Shown: one piece after another, positions 34,864-41,283 of the stretch | How the letters are laid out: every line of letters starts with the position of its first letter | Numbering within the stretch: position 1 is the first letter of the stretch | Source of the DNA: JACRIM01 sp038042195 | GTDB taxonomy: Bacteria; Planctomycetota; Phycisphaerae; UBA1845; UTPLA1 | Direction: 5' to 3' | Length of the DNA stretch: 64,000 nt | Assembly (NCBI GenBank): GCA_038042195.1 | Contig: JBBTET010000012.1 | Span: 161,126 to 225,125 of the forward strand | The notes under the pieces: model-generated | Database searches by the model: none | The model's input: the letters and a program-made list of their open reading frames with translations, nothing else | Told to the model about the DNA's origin: nothing | Made by a program: the position numbers and the translations under genes

Positions 34864-36519
34864 ATGAACCTGCATTACAATTCGAAAGCGGAGAGCGTAT
34901 CGCGACTGCGGAGTTACCTACTTCTAACAGCTGCGTTCACTTTGACGACGACTGAGATCATTCGAGCCGCCGATTACCACGTCGGGGATGGGCAGCCGCC
35001 CGCGACGATTTCAGCCGTGCCGTGGCAGTCGCTGATGCCGGGCGACACGGTTTGGATTCACTGGCGGACGACGCCGTTTCGGGAAAAGTGGGTCATTGGA
35101 CGACAGGGCACGGCGGGTTCGCCGATCAGCGTGCGCGGCGTGCCGGGGCCGGGCGGTGAGCGGCCGATCATCGACGGGCAGAGTGCGACGACTCCGCCGC
35201 AGCTAAACTTTTGGAACGAGGGCCGCTCGGTCATCAAGGTCGGCGGATCGAATACGCCGGACAATACCGTTGCGCAATGGATCGTGATCGAGGGACTCGA
35301 CGTTCGCGGAGCGCGTCTCCCGAACACTTACACCGGCGACGACAACCTCGTTCACACCTATTCGCAGAACGCGGCGGCCATTCACGTTGAACTGGGCGAG
35401 CACATCATCATCCGCGACTGCATCATCCGGGACAGCGGGAATGGGGTTTTTGTCTCGTCCGTCGCCGAAGACGTCTCACGTGATATCACCATCGAAGGCA
35501 ATTACATCCACTCAAATGGGAACTCGGGAAGCATCTTCGAGCACAACACGTACACCGCCGCCATTGGCATCGTGTATCAATACAACCGGTTCGGCCCGTT
35601 GCTGTCGGGTGCAGGCGGCAACAACCTCAAGGATCGCTCCGCGGGAATGATCGTTCGATATAACTGGATCGAGGGCGGCAATCGGCAGCTTGACCTTGTT
35701 GACGCTGAGGACAGCACGGTCATTCGCGATGATCCGGGGTACGCCCGTACGGATGTATATGGCAACATCCTAATTGAGCCGGCCGGCGCGGGGAACAAGC
35801 AGATCATCCACTATGGCGGCGACAGCGGGACGCTCGGCGATTATCGCAAGGGCATGCTCTATCTCTATCACAACACGATCGTCTCCACGCGTACCGACAG
35901 CACAACGCTCATGCGGCTGTCCACCAACGATGAGCATTGCGACGCGCGGGACAACATTATCTACGTCACCACGGCGGGGAACGGGCTGGCGTTGCTCGAC
36001 AGCAGCGGCGTGCTTGATTTCAAACGTAACTGGCTGAAGCCGGGGTATGTGAGTTCGTTTGGCGGGCTGACGGGGACGATCAACAACGACGGCACGTCGA
36101 TTACGGGGGCGTCGCCGGGGTTCGTGAATGAGGTCGGGCAGGATTTTTCGTTGATCGCGGGTTCGACATGCGTTGATGTGGCGATCACGCTGCATCCGAA
36201 CGTGTTTCCCGGTGGGGCGGTCGTTCGGCAATATGTGAAGCACCAGACGAGTCAGGCGCGAACGGTGTCCGGCGTGGCGAGCGATCTTGGAGCGTTTGAG
36301 CGGATGCCCGTCGTTTGCCCAGGCGATTTGGATTGTGACGGGGATCGGGATGTAAATGACACTTCGGCGTTCGTGCTGGCGCTGCTCGATACCGCAGCGT
36401 ATTCGGTAGCGTATCAGGGGTGCGACGTAAATCGAGCCGACATCAACAACGATGTGGTCATCAACGCGAAGGACATTTCAGCATTCGTCACTGCATTGCT
36501 CGGCGGGCCGTGTCCGTAA
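34864..36519 (+). CDS. Secreted right-handed beta-helix protein with dockerin-like C-terminus
   Basis: The product is 551 residues. After the N-terminal signal region (SYLLLTAAFTLTTTEIIRA-ADYHVGDG) come the rungs of a parallel beta-helix (IVIEGLDVRGARL, HIIIRDCIIRDSGNGVFVSS, ITIEGNYIHSNG, MIVRYNWIEGG, LYHNTIVSTR). The last 65 residues are a dockerin-like doublet: GDLDCDGDRDVNDTSAFVLA and ADINNDVVINAKDISAFVTA. Catalytic residues are not identifiable. It is divergent from the PaaF-like gene with 78 bp between them and stands alone on the plus strand. Probably extracellular glycan binding or cleavage, inferred from fold. Confidence 0.85.
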   Translation: MNLHYNSKAESVSRLRSYLLLTAAFTLTTTEIIRAADYHVGDGQPPATISAVPWQSLMPGDTVWIHWRTTPFREKWVIGRQGTAGSPISVRGVPGPGGERPIIDGQSATTPPQLNFWNEGRSVIKVGGSNTPDNTVAQWIVIEGLDVRGARLPNTYTGDDNLVHTYSQNAAAIHVELGEHIIIRDCIIRDSGNGVFVSSVAEDVSRDITIEGNYIHSNGNSGSIFEHNTYTAAIGIVYQYNRFGPLLSGAGGNNLKDRSAGMIVRYNWIEGGNRQLDLVDAEDSTVIRDDPGYARTDVYGNILIEPAGAGNKQIIHYGGDSGTLGDYRKGMLYLYHNTIVSTRTDSTTLMRLSTNDEHCDARDNIIYVTTAGNGLALLDSSGVLDFKRNWLKPGYVSSFGGLTGTINNDGTSITGASPGFVNEVGQDFSLIAGSTCVDVAITLHPNVFPGGAVVRQYVKHQTSQARTVSGVASDLGAFERMPVVCPGDLDCDGDRDVNDTSAFVLALLDTAAYSVAYQGCDVNRADINNDVVINAKDISAFVTALLGGPCP

Positions 36520-36530
36520 CTGCCTCTCCC

Positions 36531-36902
36531 TTACTTCGCGTGCTTCTTCCCATCGATGCGTGTCTCTTCCACCACCACGCCATCATCCTTGCGGTCCAGC
36601 TTCAGGCGAACCTTCTTGTCGGGCGGGATGGCATACACCGTTCGCCGGCCGGGATTGTCGCGCAGCTCGAACCACGCTTCCACGTGGGCACCCTCGTCAT
36701 CGACATGCTGGTCCCAGACGAACTCGGTGTCGTTGCCGGTCAGCTCGGTATAGAAGAGCCGGACGGGCTGGCCGTCTCCATACGATTTCATGATGCTGAC
36801 GGCGATCGGCTTGCTCGTGTCCGATTCTCCGACCACCATGTAGTGACGTGTGCAGCCGGTGAGCGCAATGAGGGAGGTGAGTGTGAATCGTGTGGTGTTC
36901 AT
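36531..36902 (-). CDS. Small putative lipoprotein of unknown function
   Basis: This is a 123-residue product with a signal ending LTSLIALTGC-TRHY, a canonical lipobox. The mature part is beta-rich (PVRLFYTELTGNDTEFVWD, AHVEAWFELRDNPGRRTVYA) and ends with charged KDDGVVVEETRIDGKKHAK. No family is recognised. It converges on the beta-helix gene with 11 bp between the stops. It is probably anchored in a membrane facing the periplasm-like compartment. Confidence 0.65.
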   Translation of the reverse strand: MNTTRFTLTSLIALTGCTRHYMVVGESDTSKPIAVSIMKSYGDGQPVRLFYTELTGNDTEFVWDQHVDDEGAHVEAWFELRDNPGRRTVYAIPPDKKVRLKLDRKDDGVVVEETRIDGKKHAK

Positions 36903-37021
36903 GGCGGAATATCATAGCGGAGGCCAGGAATCCGCCCAAGTCAACGAACCTGGACCTGGTGAACAAAAACAGGCACGGACAAAAAAACCTTGTTGATGTA
37001 TCAATCGCAATTCGTGTGCTG

Positions 37022-37780
37022 TCATGATCGGCTTTCAGACCGGTCGATTGGCAGGTCTGTACGTTCGTGAATGTACTTCGCGATTTGATCGAGGAACTCC
37101 GGCTTGAGGCGACCTTTGTTTGAAAGCAACCGAAAGGGTCTACCGTCACGGAATTGCACTTCAAGGTTATAGACCGGCCGGTATCCGATGGGGGCATTCA
37201 GACCGTCATAAAGGACGATTCTTTTGACGTCCGCGTAGGAGTGACGCCGTGACGAAAATGCGCCGTCACCGTGCAAGATTCCACGAGAATCGACGACCTT
37301 GCGATCATACCAGACCATGATCCCGCCGATCACACCTATTGTGAACATCAGACCAACTGCCCATGACAATCCTCGTCGTTCGTCTCGCCCCGTCTTGGTC
37401 TGCTTGTATCGGTGATAAAGGGACTCGTCCGATCCCCATTTCACGAAGAGTAGCAGGCGATATGGCACAATCCCGCACCCCAGTCCGCCAAACAGCCCAA
37501 AGAAGATCGCACTTAACTCCACGCCTTCGTCTAATTGCACATCGTTGCCCAGCGGGTCAATCGCGGTACGCAAAGCAAACCACCCGAAATAGCAACCAGT
37601 GATGAACAAAACCAACCAAGCGAGCATGCTGATCGCAAACACCCGATCAAACTTGCGTACACGGTCCCCCAGCCGGTCCATTTCTTCATCGCTGAGATCT
37701 TGCGAAGGATCGGACGGAAAGAGCCTTCTGAGAATGGATGCGGAAAAACGTTGCGAGATTTGGTGCGGAACAAGGGCCAT
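37022..37780 (-). CDS. Membrane protein with PH-like C-terminal domain, function unknown
   Basis: This is a 252-residue protein. A soluble N-terminus (about 50 residues with DPSQDLSDEEMDRLGDRVRK) is followed by three TM helices (FAISMLAWLVLFITGCYFGWF, ELSAIFFGLFGGLGCGIVPYRLLLF, WAVGLMFTIGVIGGIMVWY). The C-terminal region is beta-rich (DVKRIVLYDGLNAPIG, YNLEVQFRDGRPFRLLSNKG, then a helix FLDQIAKYIHERTDL), like the bacterial PH-type domains that often end such proteins. No function is assignable. It is divergent from the Gdx-like transporter. Confidence 0.6.
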   Translation of the reverse strand: MALVPHQISQRFSASILRRLFPSDPSQDLSDEEMDRLGDRVRKFDRVFAISMLAWLVLFITGCYFGWFALRTAIDPLGNDVQLDEGVELSAIFFGLFGGLGCGIVPYRLLLFVKWGSDESLYHRYKQTKTGRDERRGLSWAVGLMFTIGVIGGIMVWYDRKVVDSRGILHGDGAFSSRRHSYADVKRIVLYDGLNAPIGYRPVYNLEVQFRDGRPFRLLSNKGRLKPEFLDQIAKYIHERTDLPIDRSESRS

Positions 37781-37941
37781 GGTCGATGGTCAATAGCTTA
37801 CTCGGCGGCGTCTTGTTGGCCAAACGGCGCTTGCCATAGGCGGCACGCGGGCTTACGTTCGCTCGCAGCGTCATCGCGGCCACCGTCACATTTGGTCTTG
37901 GCAGAATTGGCAAATGGCGGTGTCAATACAGGGACACACAA

Positions 37942-38283
37942 ATGGCATGGATCATTCTTATCGTCGCGGGGCTGTTTGAGACCGCGTGGGCCATCGGGCT
38001 GAAATACACCAACGGCTTCACACGCCCGTGGCCGAGCGTGCTGACCATCGCGGCCCTTGTCATCAGTATGTATCTGCTCGCCATCGCGGCGCGGACGCTG
38101 CCCATCGGCACGGCCTATGCGGTGTGGGTGGGCATAGGTGCGGCGGGGACGGCGATCCTCGGCATGTGGCTGCTTGATGAGCCGGTGAATGTCGGGCGCG
38201 TGGCGTTTTTGATCTTGATGATTGTGTCGATTGTGGGGTTGAAGATGACGGCGAGTCCGGCAATGGATGGCGAGACGCCGTGA
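37942..38283 (+). CDS. sugE: Small multidrug resistance family transporter, Gdx/SugE type
   Basis: This 113-residue protein has four TM helices. The first carries the essential membrane Glu in AGLFETAWAIGLKYTNGF, and GTAYAVWVGIGAAGTAILGM is the second signature. These match the SugE/Gdx branch, which exports guanidinium in exchange for protons, rather than the EmrE branch. AGGGA lies 7 bases before the ATG. A guanidine riboswitch was looked for upstream and not found. Function in guanidinium export is inferred from the family. Confidence 0.88.
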   Translation: MAWIILIVAGLFETAWAIGLKYTNGFTRPWPSVLTIAALVISMYLLAIAARTLPIGTAYAVWVGIGAAGTAILGMWLLDEPVNVGRVAFLILMIVSIVGLKMTASPAMDGETP

Positions 38284-38313
38284 GAAATGGACATCTACCA
38301 AAAGTCCGCGGCC

Positions 38314-38511
38314 CTATTTCATCAACTGGGGTGGTCGTTGTACATCCCGGATGCGACGCCACCACACCGCGATCGGCTCCTGTGAAATCTCAAGGTCCGC
38401 CTGGATCCGCTCGCGAATTTCGCGGGCACTCAGGCCCTTCCATTCCGTTAGCAATCGGGCCTGAATATCGTCCTTCATCCTCACGCAGTCGAATTCTTTC
38501 ACCGGTTTCAT
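38314..38511 (-). CDS. Putative antitoxin partner of a PIN-domain toxin
   Basis: This 65-residue protein reads MKPVKEFDCVRMKDDIQARL and then LSAREIRERIQADLE, ending in a Trp-rich PIAVWWRRIRD. The FDCVxMKxxIQ opening recurs in small proteins paired with PIN toxins in several bacterial groups. It overlaps the PIN gene by 4 bases (ATGA), with the toxin first. No DNA-binding motif is obvious, so how the pair is regulated is unknown. Confidence 0.65.
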   Translation of the reverse strand: MKPVKEFDCVRMKDDIQARLLTEWKGLSAREIRERIQADLEISQEPIAVWWRRIRDVQRPPQLMK

Positions 38512-38963
38512 GGGATCAACTCCCTTGGTGTGCGAATCTCAATCGCACCGTAGCCCTCGCGAATGTTTACCGCGTTAAAGCCGCGTATCTTCTCAAAATG
38601 GACGATGTGTCGGAAGTTCCAACTCACAATGACGTCGGCATGGCTCACCGTGGCGATGGCAACATGCAGGGCATCCGACGTGGACGCCGGGCCGACGATG
38701 CCGCCAGCAAGATAAGCGTCACGAAGTGCCTCTGCCTCGGCCGTGATGTCAACTCTCTCGACATTCTCGACATTCACTGCGGCAAGGATGGATTGCACGT
38801 CCTTGGGCGCGAGGAGCAATTCTTTTTGTAGTAACGCCGACGCAATGAGGACCACCTCACCTCGCCTGGCAAGTTCAAAAAGCCCCTGGCTCCACTGCGA
38901 ATACTCCATGTCGAGGCATCCACCCACGACCGATGTATCGATATAAACCCGTAGCTGCTTCAT
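38508..38963 (-). CDS. PIN-domain protein, probable toxin
   Basis: This 151-residue protein has the PIN fold: the first acidic residue in VYIDTSVVGG, further acidic residues in ELLLAP and SDALHVAIA, and DVIVSWNFRHIVH near the end. PIN proteins of this kind are metal-dependent ribonucleases in VapC-like toxin-antitoxin pairs. It is followed by a small overlapping antitoxin-like gene. The toxin-first order is less common than in classical VapBC. Toxic activity is inferred. Confidence 0.78.
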   Translation of the reverse strand: MKQLRVYIDTSVVGGCLDMEYSQWSQGLFELARRGEVVLIASALLQKELLLAPKDVQSILAAVNVENVERVDITAEAEALRDAYLAGGIVGPASTSDALHVAIATVSHADVIVSWNFRHIVHFEKIRGFNAVNIREGYGAIEIRTPRELIP

Positions 38964-38970
38964 GGCCCGT

Positions 38971-39810
38971 CTATTCTATCGCCTCGCGGGCCTTCTTGTA
39001 ATCCACGGGGCGTTTCTCGACGAAGGCCTTCATTCCTTCGGCGACTTCGGGCGAGAGGTTGTTCAGCGCGAGGAACTCTTTGGCGTGGCCGATGGTCATG
39101 TGCCATGACATGTTGCGCCAGAAGTTGAGCTGCTCCTTCGCATAGCGCAGGCAGACGGGCAGTTTGTCGATCAGCTTCGCAGCCATCTCGTCCACGGCCT
39201 TGTCCAGTTGGCTGCGCGGCACGACCTGATTTACGAGGCCCCAGTCGTGTGCCTTCTTCGCGGGAATGTCTTCACAGAGAAAGAGGATTTCGCGTGCCCG
39301 GCGGTCGCCGACGATGAGCGGGAGGAACTGCGTCGCCCCGGCCGCCGCGACGCTGCCGCGAGCCGCGCCGACCTGTTTGATGATGATGTCATCGGCCGCG
39401 ATGGCGAGGTCGCAGGACATGTTGAACTCGTTGCCGCCGCCGACGACCATGCCGTTGAGCCGGGCGATGGTGGGCTTGCCGATGTTGCGGAGCTTCTCAT
39501 GGGCCTCAATGAACAGGCCCATCCACTTCCAGTACTTGTTGGGCTTGCCGACGAACTCCTCGGCCTGCTCCTTCACGTCGGCCCCGGTGCAAAAGGCCTT
39601 GTCGCCGGCCCCGGTGAGAATGATGACGCGCACGTCGTCGTCCCACGCGGCATCCTGAAACGCAGCGCAAAGCTCGACGAGCATGTCGCCATTGACGGCG
39701 TTATGCACCTCGGGTCGATTGAAGGTGATGGTGGCGCGAAGATCGCGCTTGGTGTAGGTGATGTTCTTGAAGCCGAAGTCGGCGACGTGAATTCCGTCGT
39801 AGGTGGACAT
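38971..39810 (-). CDS. Enoyl-CoA hydratase/isomerase, MenB/BadI-like crotonase
   Basis: This 279-residue crotonase begins FKNITYTKRDLRATITFNRP and has GAGDKAFCTGADV, NGMVVGGGNEFNMSCDLAIA and IIKQVGAARGSVAAAG, then VGDRRAREILFLCEDIPAKKA. The QVGxxxGSxxxG block and (K/R)-(R/K)-AREI-x2-L-C wording resemble MenB (naphthoyl-CoA synthase) and BadI (2-ketocyclohexanecarboxyl-CoA hydrolase). No other menaquinone gene is near, so a ring-opening or hydration role in acyl-CoA catabolism is more likely. The end EGMKAFVEKRPVDYKKA is normal. Substrate is unknown. Confidence 0.8.
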   Translation of the reverse strand: MSTYDGIHVADFGFKNITYTKRDLRATITFNRPEVHNAVNGDMLVELCAAFQDAAWDDDVRVIILTGAGDKAFCTGADVKEQAEEFVGKPNKYWKWMGLFIEAHEKLRNIGKPTIARLNGMVVGGGNEFNMSCDLAIAADDIIIKQVGAARGSVAAAGATQFLPLIVGDRRAREILFLCEDIPAKKAHDWGLVNQVVPRSQLDKAVDEMAAKLIDKLPVCLRYAKEQLNFWRNMSWHMTIGHAKEFLALNNLSPEVAEGMKAFVEKRPVDYKKAREAIE

Positions 39811-39844
39811 AGCGGTCGCTCCGATACCAATTGCGTAGCAGTCT

Positions 39845-40231
39845 CTAGGGTTGGTTGCCGACCGGCGATTCTATAGGAGGATTGGAAGTGCCACATTCGA
39901 GGCACTGATCGATTGAATCTCCGATCAACTCATAGCCACATTCAAGGCAGTAGCGACGACTTAATGGCATAATTCTTTCAATGACTCGTTCACACCGAAA
40001 AACCAACCATGCTCCCAACGCGATGCCGGCAGCGCTGCCGAGGAATCGCGGTGAAAACTGTTTTACGAGTAATCCAAGGAACGAATCGTCTTCCGAAAGC
40101 AATTCACCCGTGAATGCCGCCCAAGCCGAGAATACACCGATCACGGTAGACAAGAACGCTGGGACTTGCTCGGCCACAACGTAAATCCCGACGCCCTTGA
40201 TAATTAGTCGCAATGCTGCCCGGTGCTTCAT
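39845..40231 (-). CDS. Small membrane protein with C-terminal zinc ribbon
   Basis: This 128-residue protein has two hydrophobic segments (VIGVFSAWAAFTGELL, FLGSAAGIALGAWLVFRCE) and ends with CLECGYELIGDSIDQCLECG, the third copy in the window of the planctomycete-type zinc ribbon. The middle has no recognised domain. It is 34 bp upstream of the MenB-like gene and could be co-transcribed with it. Function is unknown. Confidence 0.6.
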   Translation of the reverse strand: MKHRAALRLIIKGVGIYVVAEQVPAFLSTVIGVFSAWAAFTGELLSEDDSFLGLLVKQFSPRFLGSAAGIALGAWLVFRCERVIERIMPLSRRYCLECGYELIGDSIDQCLECGTSNPPIESPVGNQP

Positions 40232-40261
40232 TAGATAGGCTCCGCTGCAATCGAGTTCCTG

Positions 40262-40570
40262 CTAGCAATCAACTATCTCTGTAAAATGCATCCGCACGTA
40301 CTTCCCCGCGAAGCCCATCAAGTCTTTCGCTGATGCCTTCCCCTCCGGACTGGCCATGGCCGCTTTGAGCGCGTCCATGTTGGAAAAGTACATGTGCGCC
40401 GCGAGGTACGGCGTCTCGGCGTTGGGCATCGGAGAGCCGATCACCTTTTCCACTTCGCATTTGATCAGCCCCGGCATCTTCTTGGCCAGCGGGACGTGCG
40501 TCTCGAAGTAATGCTTGTCGAAGGCGGCCGGGTCTTCCGGCGTGCGATAGACGGCAACGAGCTTGACCAT
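40262..40570 (-). CDS. EthD family protein
   Basis: This 102-residue protein has the ferredoxin-like EthD fold: VKLVAVYRTPEDPAAFDKHY, FETHVPLAKKMPGL, then PYLAAHMYFSNMDALKAAM and GKYVRMHFTEIV. EthD proteins are small, dimeric, and often linked to catabolism of ethers or aromatic compounds; their activity is usually not known. GGAG precedes the ATG. It is in the acyl-CoA catabolic area, which suits the family's usual context. Confidence 0.85.
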   Translation of the reverse strand: MVKLVAVYRTPEDPAAFDKHYFETHVPLAKKMPGLIKCEVEKVIGSPMPNAETPYLAAHMYFSNMDALKAAMASPEGKASAKDLMGFAGKYVRMHFTEIVDC

Positions 40571-40589
40571 GATGAATCTCCGATTGCTG

Positions 40590-40646
40590 GGTGGGTGTCA
40601 CCCACCATGATTGCGTTCCCATTGAATCCCACCGGTCATTGACCGG
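40590..40646. repeat. Pair of intergenic palindromes, candidate REP-like element
   Basis: GGTGGGTG (40590-40597) and CACCCACC (40599-40606) are perfect 8-bp arms around one base. Some 25 bases later CCGGTCA (40632-40638) and TGACCGG (40640-40646) form a second, 7-bp perfect pair, followed by GGGCTAAATGG. The arrangement resembles repeats I recall from planctomycete intergenic DNA. It lies between the EthD and thioesterase genes. Confidence 0.55.
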
Positions 40647-40680
40647 GGGCTAAATGGCGCGTCGGGTTCACCGGCCCGAT

Positions 40681-41070
40681 TCACGCCTTCTTTAGTATCC
40701 GCTCCAACACCTCGCGTGGAAAGACCTTCTGCACCGTTTTTCCGGCGGCAATCATACGATCTCCGCGAAAGGCCGCGCAGTCGCAGGATAGCTCCCGCTC
40801 GCTCACATCGGTCGCCGTGGCCACCACGCGCACCGTCGAGCCGACCGGGGCCGGTCCCATGTGATCGCAGCTCGCATGGCTGCCGACTCCCTCCTCGTGC
40901 GGCTCCAGAAAATCGAGCAGCACCATCCGCCCCGCGACCTCCATGTAATGCACGATCTCCCAAGTCGAACAGACCTGATGCACCACCTCGCCGCCGAAGG
41001 CCGGGCACATCGCCGGAGTGACGACGTACGAGACTTCCTTTTGCGTGCCGGGGACCAGACCTTCCTTCAC
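40681..41070 (-). CDS. Hotdog-fold thioesterase, fluoroacetyl-CoA thioesterase (FlK)-like
   Basis: This 129-residue hotdog protein starts KEGLVPGTQKEVSYVVTPAM and has STWEIVHYMEVAGRM, EEGVGSHASCDHMGPAPVGS and AAGKTVQKVFPRE. The GSHxSxDHMGPxPVGS block with His is characteristic of FlK-like thioesterases. These hydrolyse acyl-CoA thioesters; specificity for fluoroacetyl-CoA is rare, so an ordinary acyl-CoA is expected. The start is GTG 41070 with GGGAG 8 bases upstream. It is probably part of the catabolic area with EthD and crotonases. Confidence 0.82.
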   Translation of the reverse strand: MKEGLVPGTQKEVSYVVTPAMCPAFGGEVVHQVCSTWEIVHYMEVAGRMVLLDFLEPHEEGVGSHASCDHMGPAPVGSTVRVVATATDVSERELSCDCAAFRGDRMIAAGKTVQKVFPREVLERILKKA

Positions 41071-41146
41071 TACATCACTCCCGCTACGGGCGACGTCTCA
41101 CACAAACTTCACACGCTTGCGTCGCATCCCGCGTATCCGATTACAG

Positions 41147-41174
41147 GACGGAGTGCCTCAGTTTGAACTCCGTC
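41147..41174. promoter_or_regulatory. Perfect 8-bp inverted repeat in the divergent intergenic region
   Basis: GACGGAGT (41147-41154) and ACTCCGTC (41167-41174) are perfect arms around 12 bases. The region separates the divergent thioesterase and sugar-dehydrogenase genes. A TATGAT hexamer lies 28 bases to the right, in the direction of the secreted dehydrogenase. An operator is plausible; a hairpin is equally possible. Confidence 0.3.
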
Positions 41175-41283
41175 AGCATGCGAAGAGGACCGACCGATAT
41201 GGTATGATACGGGGACTCACCTGAATCGCGCCGACGCGGGGTTGGCCGGCTGTTTCGTTTCGCTGCATTGAAAGTTTCACGTC

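Noticed and set aside
37781..37941. Guanidine riboswitch upstream of the Gdx/SugE gene
   Set aside because: I looked for ykkC, mini-ykkC and guanidine-III wording and found none; only a short GTGTC/GACAC dyad near the ribosome-binding site.
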